Shown here piece after piece: positions 17,870 to 25,697 of a stretch of DNA of 64,000 nucleotides. The translations under genes and the position numbers were made by a program. Position 1 is the first letter of the stretch, and each line of letters starts with the position of its first letter. The notes below the pieces were generated by a model that searched no databases, was not told where the DNA came from, and worked only from the letters and a program-made list of their open reading frames with translations. Origin of the DNA: an uncultured Pseudomonadota bacterium (lineage in GTDB: Bacteria; Pseudomonadota; Gammaproteobacteria; Burkholderiales; SG8-39); NCBI GenBank assembly GCA_903829815.1, contig CAIKRR010000059.1, positions 79,624 to 143,623 on the forward strand. Reading direction: 5' to 3'.

Positions 17870-18718
17870 TCACTCGGCTGGCACGTCGCCCAATACGGTG
17901 CAGCGGCGCAACAGGCGCCGCTCGGATGCATCGAAGTCGCTGCGCGCGTGGACCGTGCAGCGGTTGTCCCACATGAGCAGGTCACCGACCTGCCAGACAT
18001 GCTCGTAGATCCAGGCCGGGTTCTCCAGATGATCGAACAACTGCGCGAGCAAGGCGTCTGATTCGGCGCGCGGCATGCCGACGATGGAATCGGTCATCAG
18101 GCGATTGACATAGAGCGCCTTGCGTCCGGTGCCCGGATGGGTGCGCACGACCGGATGCGCATGCTGCTGGGCATCGGCAGTGGGCGCACCACGCTGGGTC
18201 GGGTTGGCACCATAGTCATAGATATTCATGGCACGCAGGCCTGTCAGGCGCGCCTTGGTCGCCGCGGGCAAGGCCTCGTAGGCCGCGTACATATTGCCAA
18301 AGAGCGTATTGCCGCCCTTGGAGGGAATTTCGATGGCATAGAGCATCGAGGCCATCGCCGGCCGCTCGACATAGCACTGATCGGAGTGGAACATCATCTC
18401 GCCATCGGGCAGCGCACCGATCAGCTGACCATTCTCGCGGATGTTGGAGATGAACATGACGCCCGGATGGCCCTTGGACGTCCCGTCGTGTCGATTGAGC
18501 AGGCGCATCGCCGGCTCGCCGAAATAGCCGGCAAACCGCACCTGTTCTTCCTCGCTGATCGACTGGCCGCGAAGGAGGATGGTGCCGGTCTCGTGCCAGA
18601 TGGACTCAAGCTGCGCGATGCCAGCGGCATCAAGCGGAGCGCGCAGGTCGACATCGAGCACCTCGCGTCCGCTCAGGGGCGTGATGGCACGGCTGCGAAT
18701 GGTGGTACTTGTCCCCAC
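17870..18718 (-). CDS. TauD/TfdA-family Fe(II)/2-oxoglutarate dioxygenase
   Basis: Hydroxylates a substrate carbon next to a sulfonate, ether or amine group using 2-oxoglutarate and O2, usually releasing an aldehyde. The start chosen is the GTG at 18718, six bases after AGGAG; another in-frame GTG lies at 18757. The resulting 282-residue protein has the iron triad His111-x-Asp113 (FHSDQCY) and His257 (CTVHARSDF), with a C-terminal Arg (RRLLRR) for 2-oxoglutarate. It follows a Rieske ferredoxin gene by 70 bases. TauD enzymes do not normally need a ferredoxin, so the ferredoxin probably serves another oxygenase. Confidence 0.88.
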   Translation of the reverse strand: MGTSTTIRSRAITPLSGREVLDVDLRAPLDAAGIAQLESIWHETGTILLRGQSISEEEQVRFAGYFGEPAMRLLNRHDGTSKGHPGVMFISNIRENGQLIGALPDGEMMFHSDQCYVERPAMASMLYAIEIPSKGGNTLFGNMYAAYEALPAATKARLTGLRAMNIYDYGANPTQRGAPTADAQQHAHPVVRTHPGTGRKALYVNRLMTDSIVGMPRAESDALLAQLFDHLENPAWIYEHVWQVGDLLMWDNRCTVHARSDFDASERRLLRRCTVLGDVPAE

Positions 18719-18788
18719 AACACTCTCCTTCTTGTCAGCCTTTACGGCTCGCCGCACTGCACCCAGGGCTCGGGCTCGGGCTCAGACC

Positions 18789-19100
18789 TCAGACCTGAAC
18801 CAGCACCTTGCCATCGTCGACCTTCACCGGATAGCTGGCAATGTCGATCTTGCAAGGCGCTGCTACAGCCTTGCCGGTGCGGATGTCGAAGGTGCCCTGA
18901 TGCAGCGGACATTCGATCTGGCAATCGTCGACGATGAAGCCATCGCCCAGGCTTGCATTGCCATGCGAGCAGGTGTCATCGGTGGCAAAGATCTCGCCAG
19001 CCAGGTTGTACAGGCAGAGGGTCTTGCCAGCGCAGTCGACGACCAGCGTGCCGCCTTCGGGCACATCGTCAGCAGCGGCAACGGTGTGCCAATCGCTCAT
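18789..19100 (-). CDS. Rieske [2Fe-2S] ferredoxin
   Basis: A 103-residue soluble Rieske protein, similar to NirD and to the ferredoxins of three-component ring-hydroxylating dioxygenases. Cluster ligands are Cys44-x-His46 (CSHG) and Cys64-x-x-His67 (CPLHQG). GGAG lies ten bases before the ATG. It heads the minus-strand catabolic operon. The window contains one Rieske oxygenase alpha-beta pair (23793-25633) with no adjacent ferredoxin, so this is the natural candidate donor. No ferredoxin reductase is seen anywhere in the window. Confidence 0.9.
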   Translation of the reverse strand: MSDWHTVAAADDVPEGGTLVVDCAGKTLCLYNLAGEIFATDDTCSHGNASLGDGFIVDDCQIECPLHQGTFDIRTGKAVAAPCKIDIASYPVKVDDGKVLVQV

Positions 19101-19149
19101 CGGTCCATTCTCCAGATTCGGGCGAGCACCCTGCAGTGGGTTGCCAGCC

Positions 19150-19164
19150 TGCCCAGTTCGGGCA
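19150..19164. promoter_or_regulatory. Inverted repeat between divergent operons
   Basis: TGCCC-AGTTC-GGGCA, five-base arms and a five-base spacer, lies in the 212-base gap between the Rieske ferredoxin (minus) and the deacetylase (plus). A minus-strand TATAGT occurs near 19180. It may be a regulator site controlling both operons, but the arms are short. Confidence 0.25.
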
Positions 19165-19312
19165 ACATGACCCCTGACTATAACCCGGCGGGCGACGCTG
19201 CTGCACGACCACCGGTCGCCGCGCGGGGGGTGCCACCGTCCGATCAGAGCGTTCTGCTGGTGCGGCGCGCCGTATCATCCTGACTGTGGATTTTCGACCT
19301 CACGAGGCGCTC

Positions 19313-20182
19313 ATGGACAATACCCTGTACGACTACTCGCCCATCAAGCACCGCGCGCCGATTGCCTTGCCCAATGGCGCCCGGGTGGCCTTCTGGATCG
19401 GGATGAACATCGAGCATTTCGTCGTCGACAAGCGGTCGACCAGCATCAGCCCGTCGACCGCAGGGCTCGTCCCCGACCCCTTGAACCACGGTTGGCGCGA
19501 CTACGGCACTCGGGTGGGCATCTGGCGCATGATGGACTGCCTCGATCGGCACGGCCTGCGCGCCAGCGTGCTGCTCAACTCCGACGTGTGCCTGAAGTAC
19601 CCGCAAATCATCGAGGAAGGCAATCGGCGTGACTGGGTGTGGCTTGCCCACGGCAAGACCAATTCGGTCTTCCAGACCGGCATGACCGAAGAGGACGAGC
19701 GGCGCTACCTCACCGAGGTGATCGACACCATCCGGACCCATACGGGCCGGATGCCACGCGGCTGGCTCGGACCAGCCCTGTCGGAAACCTTCAACACGCC
19801 CAACCTGCTCGAGGAACTCGGCCTTGACTACACCTGCGACTGGTGCGCCGATGACCAGCCGTTCAGGCTCAACACCCGTCAGGGACGCCTCATTTCGGTG
19901 CCCTACTCGATCGAGGTGAACGATCTGCCGCTTTTCCTCGGCAAGAGCCTCAGCGGCCCCGACTTCCAACAGATCGTCACCGACCAGTTCGACATGCTCT
20001 ATGACGAGGGCCGCGAGAGCGCACGGGTGATGTGCCTGTCGCTGCACCCGTTCATCACCGGCCAGCCCTTTCGCCTGAAGTATCTCGATCAGGCGCTGGC
20101 ATACATCAAGAGCCACAAGGATGTCTGGTTTGCCACCAGCGACGAGATCGCCCAGTGGTATTCCAGTCTCCCAGCGGGCTAG
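19313..20182 (+). CDS. Polysaccharide-deacetylase-fold hydrolase (PuuE-like)
   Basis: A 289-residue NodB-fold metal hydrolase; the ATG at 19313 with GAGG five bases upstream is preferred over the GTG at 19286. The layout resembles the cytoplasmic PuuE/allantoinase branch: no signal peptide, an N-terminal YDYSPIKHRAPI segment, RVAFWIGMNIEHF at the first barrel strand, and CLSLHPFITGQPFR near the C-terminus. This branch hydrolyses amide or ureide C-N bonds of small molecules. It precedes an NMT1/TauA-type ABC importer and is divergent from the six-gene catabolic operon, so it probably acts on the imported compound. Confidence 0.8.
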   Translation: MDNTLYDYSPIKHRAPIALPNGARVAFWIGMNIEHFVVDKRSTSISPSTAGLVPDPLNHGWRDYGTRVGIWRMMDCLDRHGLRASVLLNSDVCLKYPQIIEEGNRRDWVWLAHGKTNSVFQTGMTEEDERRYLTEVIDTIRTHTGRMPRGWLGPALSETFNTPNLLEELGLDYTCDWCADDQPFRLNTRQGRLISVPYSIEVNDLPLFLGKSLSGPDFQQIVTDQFDMLYDEGRESARVMCLSLHPFITGQPFRLKYLDQALAYIKSHKDVWFATSDEIAQWYSSLPAG

Positions 20183-20193
20183 AAGGACTCAGC

Positions 20194-20209
20194 CCGACAG
20201 CCCGGTCGG
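20194..20209 (+). other. Hairpin between deacetylase and ABC genes
   Basis: Stem CCGAC/GTCGG with a six-base loop, 12 bases after the deacetylase stop. A competing pairing AGCCCG (20191-20196) with CGGGCT (20221-20226) encloses it. No T tract, so it is more likely an mRNA processing or stability element than a full terminator. Confidence 0.3.
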
Positions 20210-20265
20210 CATGGATCGTGCGGGCTAACCTGCAGCATCAATCGCCACCTCGCGGAGCCTGCCTC

Positions 20266-21255
20266 ATGCGTCACAGCCCCCTGCGTTACAGCCTTCGTCG
20301 CAGCCTTGCTGCGTTCATCGCGGTTGCGACGACACTCGCCGTTGCCGACGCGAGCCTGGCCCAGGAGCGCAAGCTGCGCCTGGGGGTCATGCGGATCGCC
20401 GCGATGGCCACCCCCTACGTCGCCAAGGAGCAAGGATTCTTCAAGAAGCACGGACTCGACGTGGAACTTGTACCCATCCGGTCCGGGGCCGAAGGCATAC
20501 AGGCCATGCAGGGCGGCAACGTCGACGCCACCCTGGCCATTCCAAGCTTCGCGATGGCGGCCAATGAACGGCGCTTCGACCTCGTGATGGTCTATCAGAA
20601 CGAACTCGCCCATGACTCGCCCCCTGACAGCGGCGGTATGCTGGTGCGCAAGGATTCGCCGATCCAGTCGCTGAAGGATCTTGCTGGACGCACCGTGGCT
20701 GTGAATGCGCTCCACGCGCAGGAGGCCGTGAGCGCCCAGTTCCTCTTGCGCAAGGCCGGCCTCTCGAAAGATCAGGTGAAGTACGTCGAGGCACCTCACC
20801 CGACGCTGGGCGATCTGCTGATGCGCGGTCAGGCCGATGCGGTCGTGACCATCGACCCCTTCACCACCATGATTCGCGAGCGGGGCGGGCGCGTCATTGC
20901 CTGGCAATACGCCGAAGCGGTGCCCAGTCAACCGATCGGCACCTTCTGGTCGAAACGCGCCTGGGCCGACCGCAATGTCGAGTTGATCGAGGCCTTCACC
21001 ACGGCCATGGATGAAGCCATTACCTGGGTCAATGCCGACCCGGTGCGGACGCAAGGGGTGGTGGCCGAATTCACCAAGCTGCCCGCCGACATCGTCAAGG
21101 CGATGCCGATGATCGTGTGGTCATCGAAGATTGATCTGGCTCGCTGGACCGAGATGATCGCGATGCTCAAGACGATGGGCGAAATCCAGGACGATCACAA
21201 GCCGCAGGAGTATTTTCACAGCGTCGTGATGCGTCGCCTGGGCCAGAAGGGCTGA
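20266..21255 (+). CDS. ABC transporter substrate-binding protein (NMT1/TauA family)
   Basis: Periplasmic receptor of an importer for nitrate/taurine/pyrimidine-like or other small organic ligands. The 329-residue protein starts [17 protein letters not shown], with a Sec signal peptide ending near residue 31 (ADASLAQ). NMT1-type segments follow: [36 protein letters not shown] and [16 protein letters not shown]. The ATPase gene starts five bases after its stop and the permease overlaps the ATPase, so the three form a complete importer operon. Confidence 0.9.
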   Translation: MRHSPLRYSLRRSLAAFIAVATTLAVADASLAQERKLRLGVMRIAAMATPYVAKEQGFFKKHGLDVELVPIRSGAEGIQAMQGGNVDATLAIPSFAMAANERRFDLVMVYQNELAHDSPPDSGGMLVRKDSPIQSLKDLAGRTVAVNALHAQEAVSAQFLLRKAGLSKDQVKYVEAPHPTLGDLLMRGQADAVVTIDPFTTMIRERGGRVIAWQYAEAVPSQPIGTFWSKRAWADRNVELIEAFTTAMDEAITWVNADPVRTQGVVAEFTKLPADIVKAMPMIVWSSKIDLARWTEMIAMLKTMGEIQDDHKPQEYFHSVVMRRLGQKG

Positions 21256-21260
21256 GCTGG

Positions 21261-22097
21261 ATGGCAGCCGCCGCCGATCATGCCGCGACGGGCCAGGCAT
21301 CGACGAGCAAGGTGCTTGGCTGGCTGGGCGGGCGCGAACTTGCCCGACGGCATGGCGTGCTCACCATCTTCGACGCTCTGGACATCGATGTCGCGAAAGG
21401 TGAATTCCTCACCCTCATCGGCGCCTCGGGCTGCGGCAAGTCGACACTGCTGCGCATGCTGGCCGGTCTGGAGCCGCCCACGGCTGGCACCATCCAACTC
21501 GGCCAACGCCTGATCGATCAGCCACCACCCGAGGTGGTGTACCTTTTTCAACAGTATGAAAAGTCGATCTTCCCCTGGCTCGATGTGCAATCCAATGTGG
21601 CGTTCGGCCTGCGCCGTCGCGCCGACCGCCCCGACGAAGCGGGTATCCGCACGCGGGTTTCTGCGGTGATCGAGCGGGTGGGACTGCGCGGGGTCGAAAC
21701 CTACTTTCCGAGCCAGCTCTCGGGCGGCATGCAGCAGCGCGTGGCACTGGCGCGAGCGCTCGCCTGTCGGCCCGACATCCTGCTGATGGATGAACCCTTC
21801 AGCGCGGTGGATGCGCTCACCCGAGTCAATCTGCAACAGCTGCTGCTCGAGTTGTGGCAAGAGCTTGGACTCACCGTCGTATTCGTCACCCATGATGTCG
21901 ATGAAGCCGTCTACCTGTCGCAACGTGTCATCGCCCTCACCGGCCGCCCGGCTCGTATGGATCCAGCCGTCGTGATCGACCTGCCCTACCCGCGCAACCC
22001 GGTAGCCAGTCGTGCCGATCGGCGCTTTGCCGACTACCGCAACCGGCTCTATCTGGCCATTACGCAGCCCGGTAGCGCTAGGGGTGCACGCACATGA
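21261..22097 (+). CDS. ABC transporter ATP-binding protein (SsuB/TauB family)
   Basis: Cytoplasmic ATPase of 278 residues driving the adjacent importer. Walker A is GASGCGKST at residues 54-62, the Q-loop is YLFQQYE, the signature is [15 protein letters not shown], Walker B is ILLMDEPF and the H-loop is [10 protein letters not shown]. An N-terminal extension of about 30 residues precedes the first strand. Its stop overlaps the permease start (ATGA at 22094-22097), implying translational coupling. Confidence 0.95.
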   Translation: MAAAADHAATGQASTSKVLGWLGGRELARRHGVLTIFDALDIDVAKGEFLTLIGASGCGKSTLLRMLAGLEPPTAGTIQLGQRLIDQPPPEVVYLFQQYEKSIFPWLDVQSNVAFGLRRRADRPDEAGIRTRVSAVIERVGLRGVETYFPSQLSGGMQQRVALARALACRPDILLMDEPFSAVDALTRVNLQQLLLELWQELGLTVVFVTHDVDEAVYLSQRVIALTGRPARMDPAVVIDLPYPRNPVASRADRRFADYRNRLYLAITQPGSARGART

Positions 22098-22846
22098 AAG
22101 GGCGCGTCTGGGGCTTTTCGCTCATCGTACTGGTGTTGCTCGTCTGGGAAGCGCTCACCGCTACGCGCATCATCGACACGCCCTCGGTGCCCCGCGTCAC
22201 CGAGATCGCGGTTGCCTGGTGGCGGGCCATCACCTCGGGAGACATGCCGCACGAGCTCTGGCCCAGTCTCTACCGTATCGCGATCGGATACGGGCTGGCC
22301 GTGCTGATTGCCGTGCCCACCGGACTTCTCATGGGCGCCTCGCGCTTTGTCTATGGCCTGCTCGAGCCGGCCACCGAACTGCTGCGTCCGATCCCGAGTT
22401 CGGCCTACATTCCAATTGCCATCCTGTTTCTGGGCATAGGCGACGAGATGAAGATGTTTGCCGTCTTCTTCGGCTGCGTATTTCCCATTCTTGTCAATAC
22501 GAGCGACGGCGTGAAGGGCGTCGACCCGGTGCTGGTTGATACCGGTCGAACCTTTGGCCTGAGTCGAGGCGACATCCTGCGCTCGATCATCTTCCCGGCA
22601 GCCATTCCGGCCATCCTCACCGGGATGCGGGTTGCCCTGTCGATCGCCCTCATCGTCGTGGTGGTCGCCGAAATGGTGGCCGGTTCGAGCGGAATCGGTT
22701 ACTTCATACTCGACAACCAGCGCACCTTCCGGGTGCCGGAGATGTTTGCAGGCATTGCCACCCTGGGCATCCTGGGCTACCTGGCCAACACGATCTTCCT
22801 CCTCGTCGAGGCCCGCGCATTGCGCTGGCGCCCAGCCGCCCGCTAG
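22094..22846 (+). CDS. ABC transporter permease (SsuC/TauC family)
   Basis: Inner-membrane permease of 250 residues with about six transmembrane segments. The EAA-type coupling loop is visible around [24 protein letters not shown]. It completes the NMT1-type importer. Its TAG stop shares the palindrome CTAG (22843-22846) with the stop of the convergent dienelactone-hydrolase-like gene, so no untranscribed space separates the two. Confidence 0.93.
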   Translation: MKGRVWGFSLIVLVLLVWEALTATRIIDTPSVPRVTEIAVAWWRAITSGDMPHELWPSLYRIAIGYGLAVLIAVPTGLLMGASRFVYGLLEPATELLRPIPSSAYIPIAILFLGIGDEMKMFAVFFGCVFPILVNTSDGVKGVDPVLVDTGRTFGLSRGDILRSIIFPAAIPAILTGMRVALSIALIVVVVAEMVAGSSGIGYFILDNQRTFRVPEMFAGIATLGILGYLANTIFLLVEARALRWRPAAR

Positions 22847-23547
22847 CGCATGCCCGGGCCCAACTTCTCCTCGAGAAACGCGATCATGGCCGCAAACGAG
22901 GCTCGCGCCGCGCGTTCGCGATAGCGCTCGGTGGTGAAGTTGTGAAATGCATGACCGGCTTCCTGATACGTCTGGAACTCATGCCACTTGCCAAGGCGCG
23001 TCAACTCACTCGAGATGGCCTGGACATCGGCTGGTGACGGGTTGGTATCGTCAGCACCAAAGAATCCAGCCACCGGGCAGCCGATGGTCGCTGTTCGCTC
23101 GAACGGTGAAGGTCCCGCGCCCCACGACTTCATGATGTTGCCGCCATAGAACACGACCGCTGCCCTCAAGTGCGTGTTCGCGCAGGCAGCCAGATAGCTC
23201 ACACGCCCGCCCATGCAGAAACCGACGATACCGATGGCCTTGTGGCCCCGGGTTCGCAGCAACTCGACGGTGGCATCGACATCGGCCATGACCTCATGGT
23301 CATGCAACTGACCGATGCGCGCAATCGGATCGAGACCCTCGGCGGGCTGGCGATGGAAGAGGGCTGGTGCTGCGGCCGCATAACCCTCGCGGCACAGTCG
23401 ATGGACCATGTCCTGAATCGGGGCATCAACACCACCCGCATGCTGAATGACAACCATCGCCGGCGCTTCGGCGCCTGTTCCCGGGCTCCCGATGTAGAGC
23501 GGCATCGAACGGCCGCCCACCTGCACTGCTTCCCATTGCACTCGCAT
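22843..23547 (-). CDS. Dienelactone hydrolase family protein
   Basis: A 234-residue alpha/beta hydrolase. The ATG at 23547 (MRVQWEAVQVGGRSMP) follows AGGGAG by seven to eight bases and is chosen over upstream in-frame starts. The nucleophile is Cys111 in GFCMGG, characteristic of dienelactone hydrolases, with the Asp in FGADDTN and the His in EAGHAFHN completing the triad. Such enzymes open lactones formed in aromatic ring-cleavage pathways. It stands alone on the minus strand, convergent with the ABC operon and divergent from the Rieske oxygenase operon. Confidence 0.88.
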   Translation of the reverse strand: MRVQWEAVQVGGRSMPLYIGSPGTGAEAPAMVVIQHAGGVDAPIQDMVHRLCREGYAAAAPALFHRQPAEGLDPIARIGQLHDHEVMADVDATVELLRTRGHKAIGIVGFCMGGRVSYLAACANTHLRAAVVFYGGNIMKSWGAGPSPFERTATIGCPVAGFFGADDTNPSPADVQAISSELTRLGKWHEFQTYQEAGHAFHNFTTERYRERAARASFAAMIAFLEEKLGPGMR

Positions 23548-23702
23548 GCCGTTCTCCCTGATCTGTGCCTGCCCCATCACGGGGTGGCGGCAATCTAGCA
23601 CGCGCAGAGCGCCCGGCGAACGCAGCGCGGCATACCTCAGGCCAGCGCGGAGATATGCGATTCACGGGTGACGGCGCCCTGCCACATGCGCGTGTTCACG
23701 CC

Positions 23703-23708
23703 TAGAAT
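23703..23708 (+). promoter_or_regulatory. Candidate -10 element of the Rieske oxygenase operon
   Basis: TAGAAT about 85 bases before the oxygenase ATG. Transcription from here would start near 23714 and run through a leader ORF and an intrinsic terminator. The -35 region is weak (GCCACA at 16 bases), suggesting activator dependence. Confidence 0.35.
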
Positions 23709-23727
23709 GAGCCCCGTGTCAGGTTCG

Positions 23728-23793
23728 ATGAACCAGCCGCCGCCAGCCTCTCGACACACTCGGCTGGCATTTTTTTCGACGCCCCTCCATTGA
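23728..23793 (+). CDS. Putative leader peptide (21 residues)
   Basis: A short frame starting MNQPPPASRHTR and ending STPLH. It runs from the ATG at 23728 through a terminator hairpin and its T tract and stops with TGA at 23791-23793, which overlaps the oxygenase alpha start codon (TGATG). Codons 4-6 are consecutive prolines (CCG CCG CCA), covering 23737-23745. A weak AGG lies four bases upstream of the ATG. Since the oxygenase gene has no Shine-Dalgarno sequence, this ORF may both couple its translation and sense ribosome stalling. There is no homology evidence. Confidence 0.4.
   Translation: MNQPPPASRHTRLAFFSTPLH
23742..23776 (+). terminator. Intrinsic terminator inside the oxygenase leader (attenuator)
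   Basis: Perfect 7-base stem GCCAGCC (23742-23748)/GGCTGGC (23762-23768), 13-base loop, then A and seven T. This is the only T7 run I found in the window. No plus-strand gene ends near it (the closest stops at 22846), and it is 17 bases before the oxygenase ATG, so its target must be the oxygenase transcript. A second CCAGCC at 23733-23738 could pair with the same 3' arm, and GGTTC-GAT-GAACC forms a small hairpin at 23722-23734. Confidence 0.65.
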
Positions 23794-25118
23794 TGCCTCC
23801 GATCAACCCCGCCGATCTGATTCGCGACGACCGCGTGCATCGCGCTGTGTATGTCGACACCGGGGTGTTCGCGCTCGAGCAGGAGCGGGTCTTTCGTACC
23901 GCCTGGCTCTATGCCGGTCATGAAAGTCAGGTGCCCGCTCCGGGGGACTACGCCAAGGTGATGCTCGGCCCCGATGAGGTGCTGCTGGTGCGTCAGGCTG
24001 ATGGGTCGCTCGCGATGCTGCACAACCGCTGCCCGCACCGCGGGTCATGCCTGGTGGGTGAAGCACGCGGGCATCTACCGCGCTTTCGCTGCCCCTACCA
24101 TGCCTGGACCTTCGGCCTTGATGGCCATCTGATCGGTGTCCCGATGAGCGATGGCTATGCGGGCGAACTCGATCTGCGTGACCCGGCGCTGCAACTCGTC
24201 CGCGTGGCGCGGGTGGAAAGCTACCGCGGCTTCATCTTTGCCTCGCATGCTGCTACAGGCCCCTCACTGACCGAGTTTCTCGGCTCGCTGGCCAGTGCGC
24301 TCGACAATATGGTCGACCGTGCACCCGCCGGCACGCTCACCCAGGCCGGTGGCACGCTGCGCATGGCCTATCGGGGCAACTGGAAGCTCTTCATGGAGAA
24401 CGCCACCGATCTGGTGCATCCGAGCGTGGTGCACGAAAGTTCGGTGGCCGCAGCCCGTGGCCACCGCGAGGCACTGGATGCCGACCCGCAGACTGCGCAG
24501 ACCCTGCAGATGCTGCTCTCCAACGGGCTGGGCATGCCGCAATGGGCTGCGGTGCCCCTGCATGCCGACCCTCACGGCCATGTCTACATGGGGGGCTTCT
24601 ACAAGAGCGGCATGATTGCGCCGGCCCGCACTGATCCGGTCTTCGAGCGTTATCGCGACGCTCTGGTCGCACGGCATGGCGAGGCGGGTACCACTCGCAT
24701 CCTGGGTGTTGACCGCTTCAACAATCTCATCTGGCCCAACCTCTCGGTCAATGCGCGGTTTGGCGTGCTGCGGCAAGTGCAACCGGTATCGGTGAACCAC
24801 ACGGTGGTCACCAGCACCTGCTTTCGCTTCGATGGCGCGCCGTCCGAGATGTTCGACCTGACCTTGCAGTTCCTCAATACGGCAAGCTCGGCCTCGTCGA
24901 TGGTGGCCTCCGACGACCTGGAGATCTTCGAGCGTTGCCAGCGCGGCCTGGAAGAGAACGGCGAACACTGGATCGACATCCGGCGCGGTCGCGCCGGCGA
25001 TAGCCGGGCAGCCGATGGTTCGGTGGCTGCGCCCGGCACGAGTGAGCTGCCCATCCGCAACCAGATGCAGGCCTGGATCTCGCACATGCAAGCGGGCTCG
25101 AGCGGAAAGCGCGACTGA
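23793..25118 (+). CDS. Rieske aromatic-ring-hydroxylating dioxygenase, alpha subunit
   Basis: The catalytic subunit inserts O2 into an aromatic ring at a mononuclear iron. The 441-residue protein starts at the ATG at 23793 (a TTG directly precedes it). The Rieske cluster is bound by Cys80-x-His82 and Cys100-x-x-His103, and the iron site by His209 and His214, with the bridging Asp206 (NATDLVHPSVVH). The beta subunit gene follows with a one-base TGATG overlap. No ferredoxin or reductase is adjacent. First structural gene of an eight-gene plus-strand operon controlled by a possible attenuator. Confidence 0.93.
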   Translation: MPPINPADLIRDDRVHRAVYVDTGVFALEQERVFRTAWLYAGHESQVPAPGDYAKVMLGPDEVLLVRQADGSLAMLHNRCPHRGSCLVGEARGHLPRFRCPYHAWTFGLDGHLIGVPMSDGYAGELDLRDPALQLVRVARVESYRGFIFASHAATGPSLTEFLGSLASALDNMVDRAPAGTLTQAGGTLRMAYRGNWKLFMENATDLVHPSVVHESSVAAARGHREALDADPQTAQTLQMLLSNGLGMPQWAAVPLHADPHGHVYMGGFYKSGMIAPARTDPVFERYRDALVARHGEAGTTRILGVDRFNNLIWPNLSVNARFGVLRQVQPVSVNHTVVTSTCFRFDGAPSEMFDLTLQFLNTASSASSMVASDDLEIFERCQRGLEENGEHWIDIRRGRAGDSRAADGSVAAPGTSELPIRNQMQAWISHMQAGSSGKRD

Positions 25119-25633
25119 TGAACGACACGCCCCTCCTCCTGCCGTGCGAACTCGACCGCGCACTCACCCGCTTCGTCTTCGAGGAAGCGCGCCTGCTTGA
25201 TGAACGACGGTTCAGCGAGTGGTTGTCACTCTTTGCCAACGACGGCCTGTACTGGGTACCGTCGGAACCCGATCAGGCATCGCCGACCGACACGCTCTCG
25301 CTCTTTTGCGAGCGAAAGCCGCTGCTCGCGGTTCGCATCGAGCGCCTTGCGCACCCCAGCCACTTCTCGCAGGTTCCTGCCACGCGCACCCATCATCATG
25401 TCAGTGGTGTTCTGGTCGAGCGGTCGACGCAGCCAGGCATCGACTTCGTAGTACGCGCCTCGCTCATCGTGGCCGAGTCGCGCGCCGGTGACCAGCGCTG
25501 GTTTGCCGGCCGCACCACTCACCATCTGCGGACGAACCCCGCGGCCTCGCCGTACCCGTTCGAGATCGCGCTGAAACGGGTCGATCTCATCAATTGTGAT
25601 GCGCCACACCGGATACTTGCCGTACCCTTCTGA
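25118..25633 (+). CDS. Ring-hydroxylating dioxygenase, beta subunit
   Basis: Structural subunit of 171 residues with the NTF2-like cone fold typical of these oxygenases: FVFEEARLLDERRFSEWLSLFANDGLYWVP at the N-terminus and TRTHHHVSGVLVE in the middle. It overlaps the alpha gene by one base (TGATG), so equimolar translation is expected. Presumed alpha3-beta3 assembly, from family knowledge. Confidence 0.92.
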   Translation: MNDTPLLLPCELDRALTRFVFEEARLLDERRFSEWLSLFANDGLYWVPSEPDQASPTDTLSLFCERKPLLAVRIERLAHPSHFSQVPATRTHHHVSGVLVERSTQPGIDFVVRASLIVAESRAGDQRWFAGRTTHHLRTNPAASPYPFEIALKRVDLINCDAPHRILAVPF

Positions 25634-25697
25634 CCTTGTCGGCCCGTCCCTCGCGGACAAGCCTGCCAGACACCTGCCCCCCTTGACGGAGAACTCG

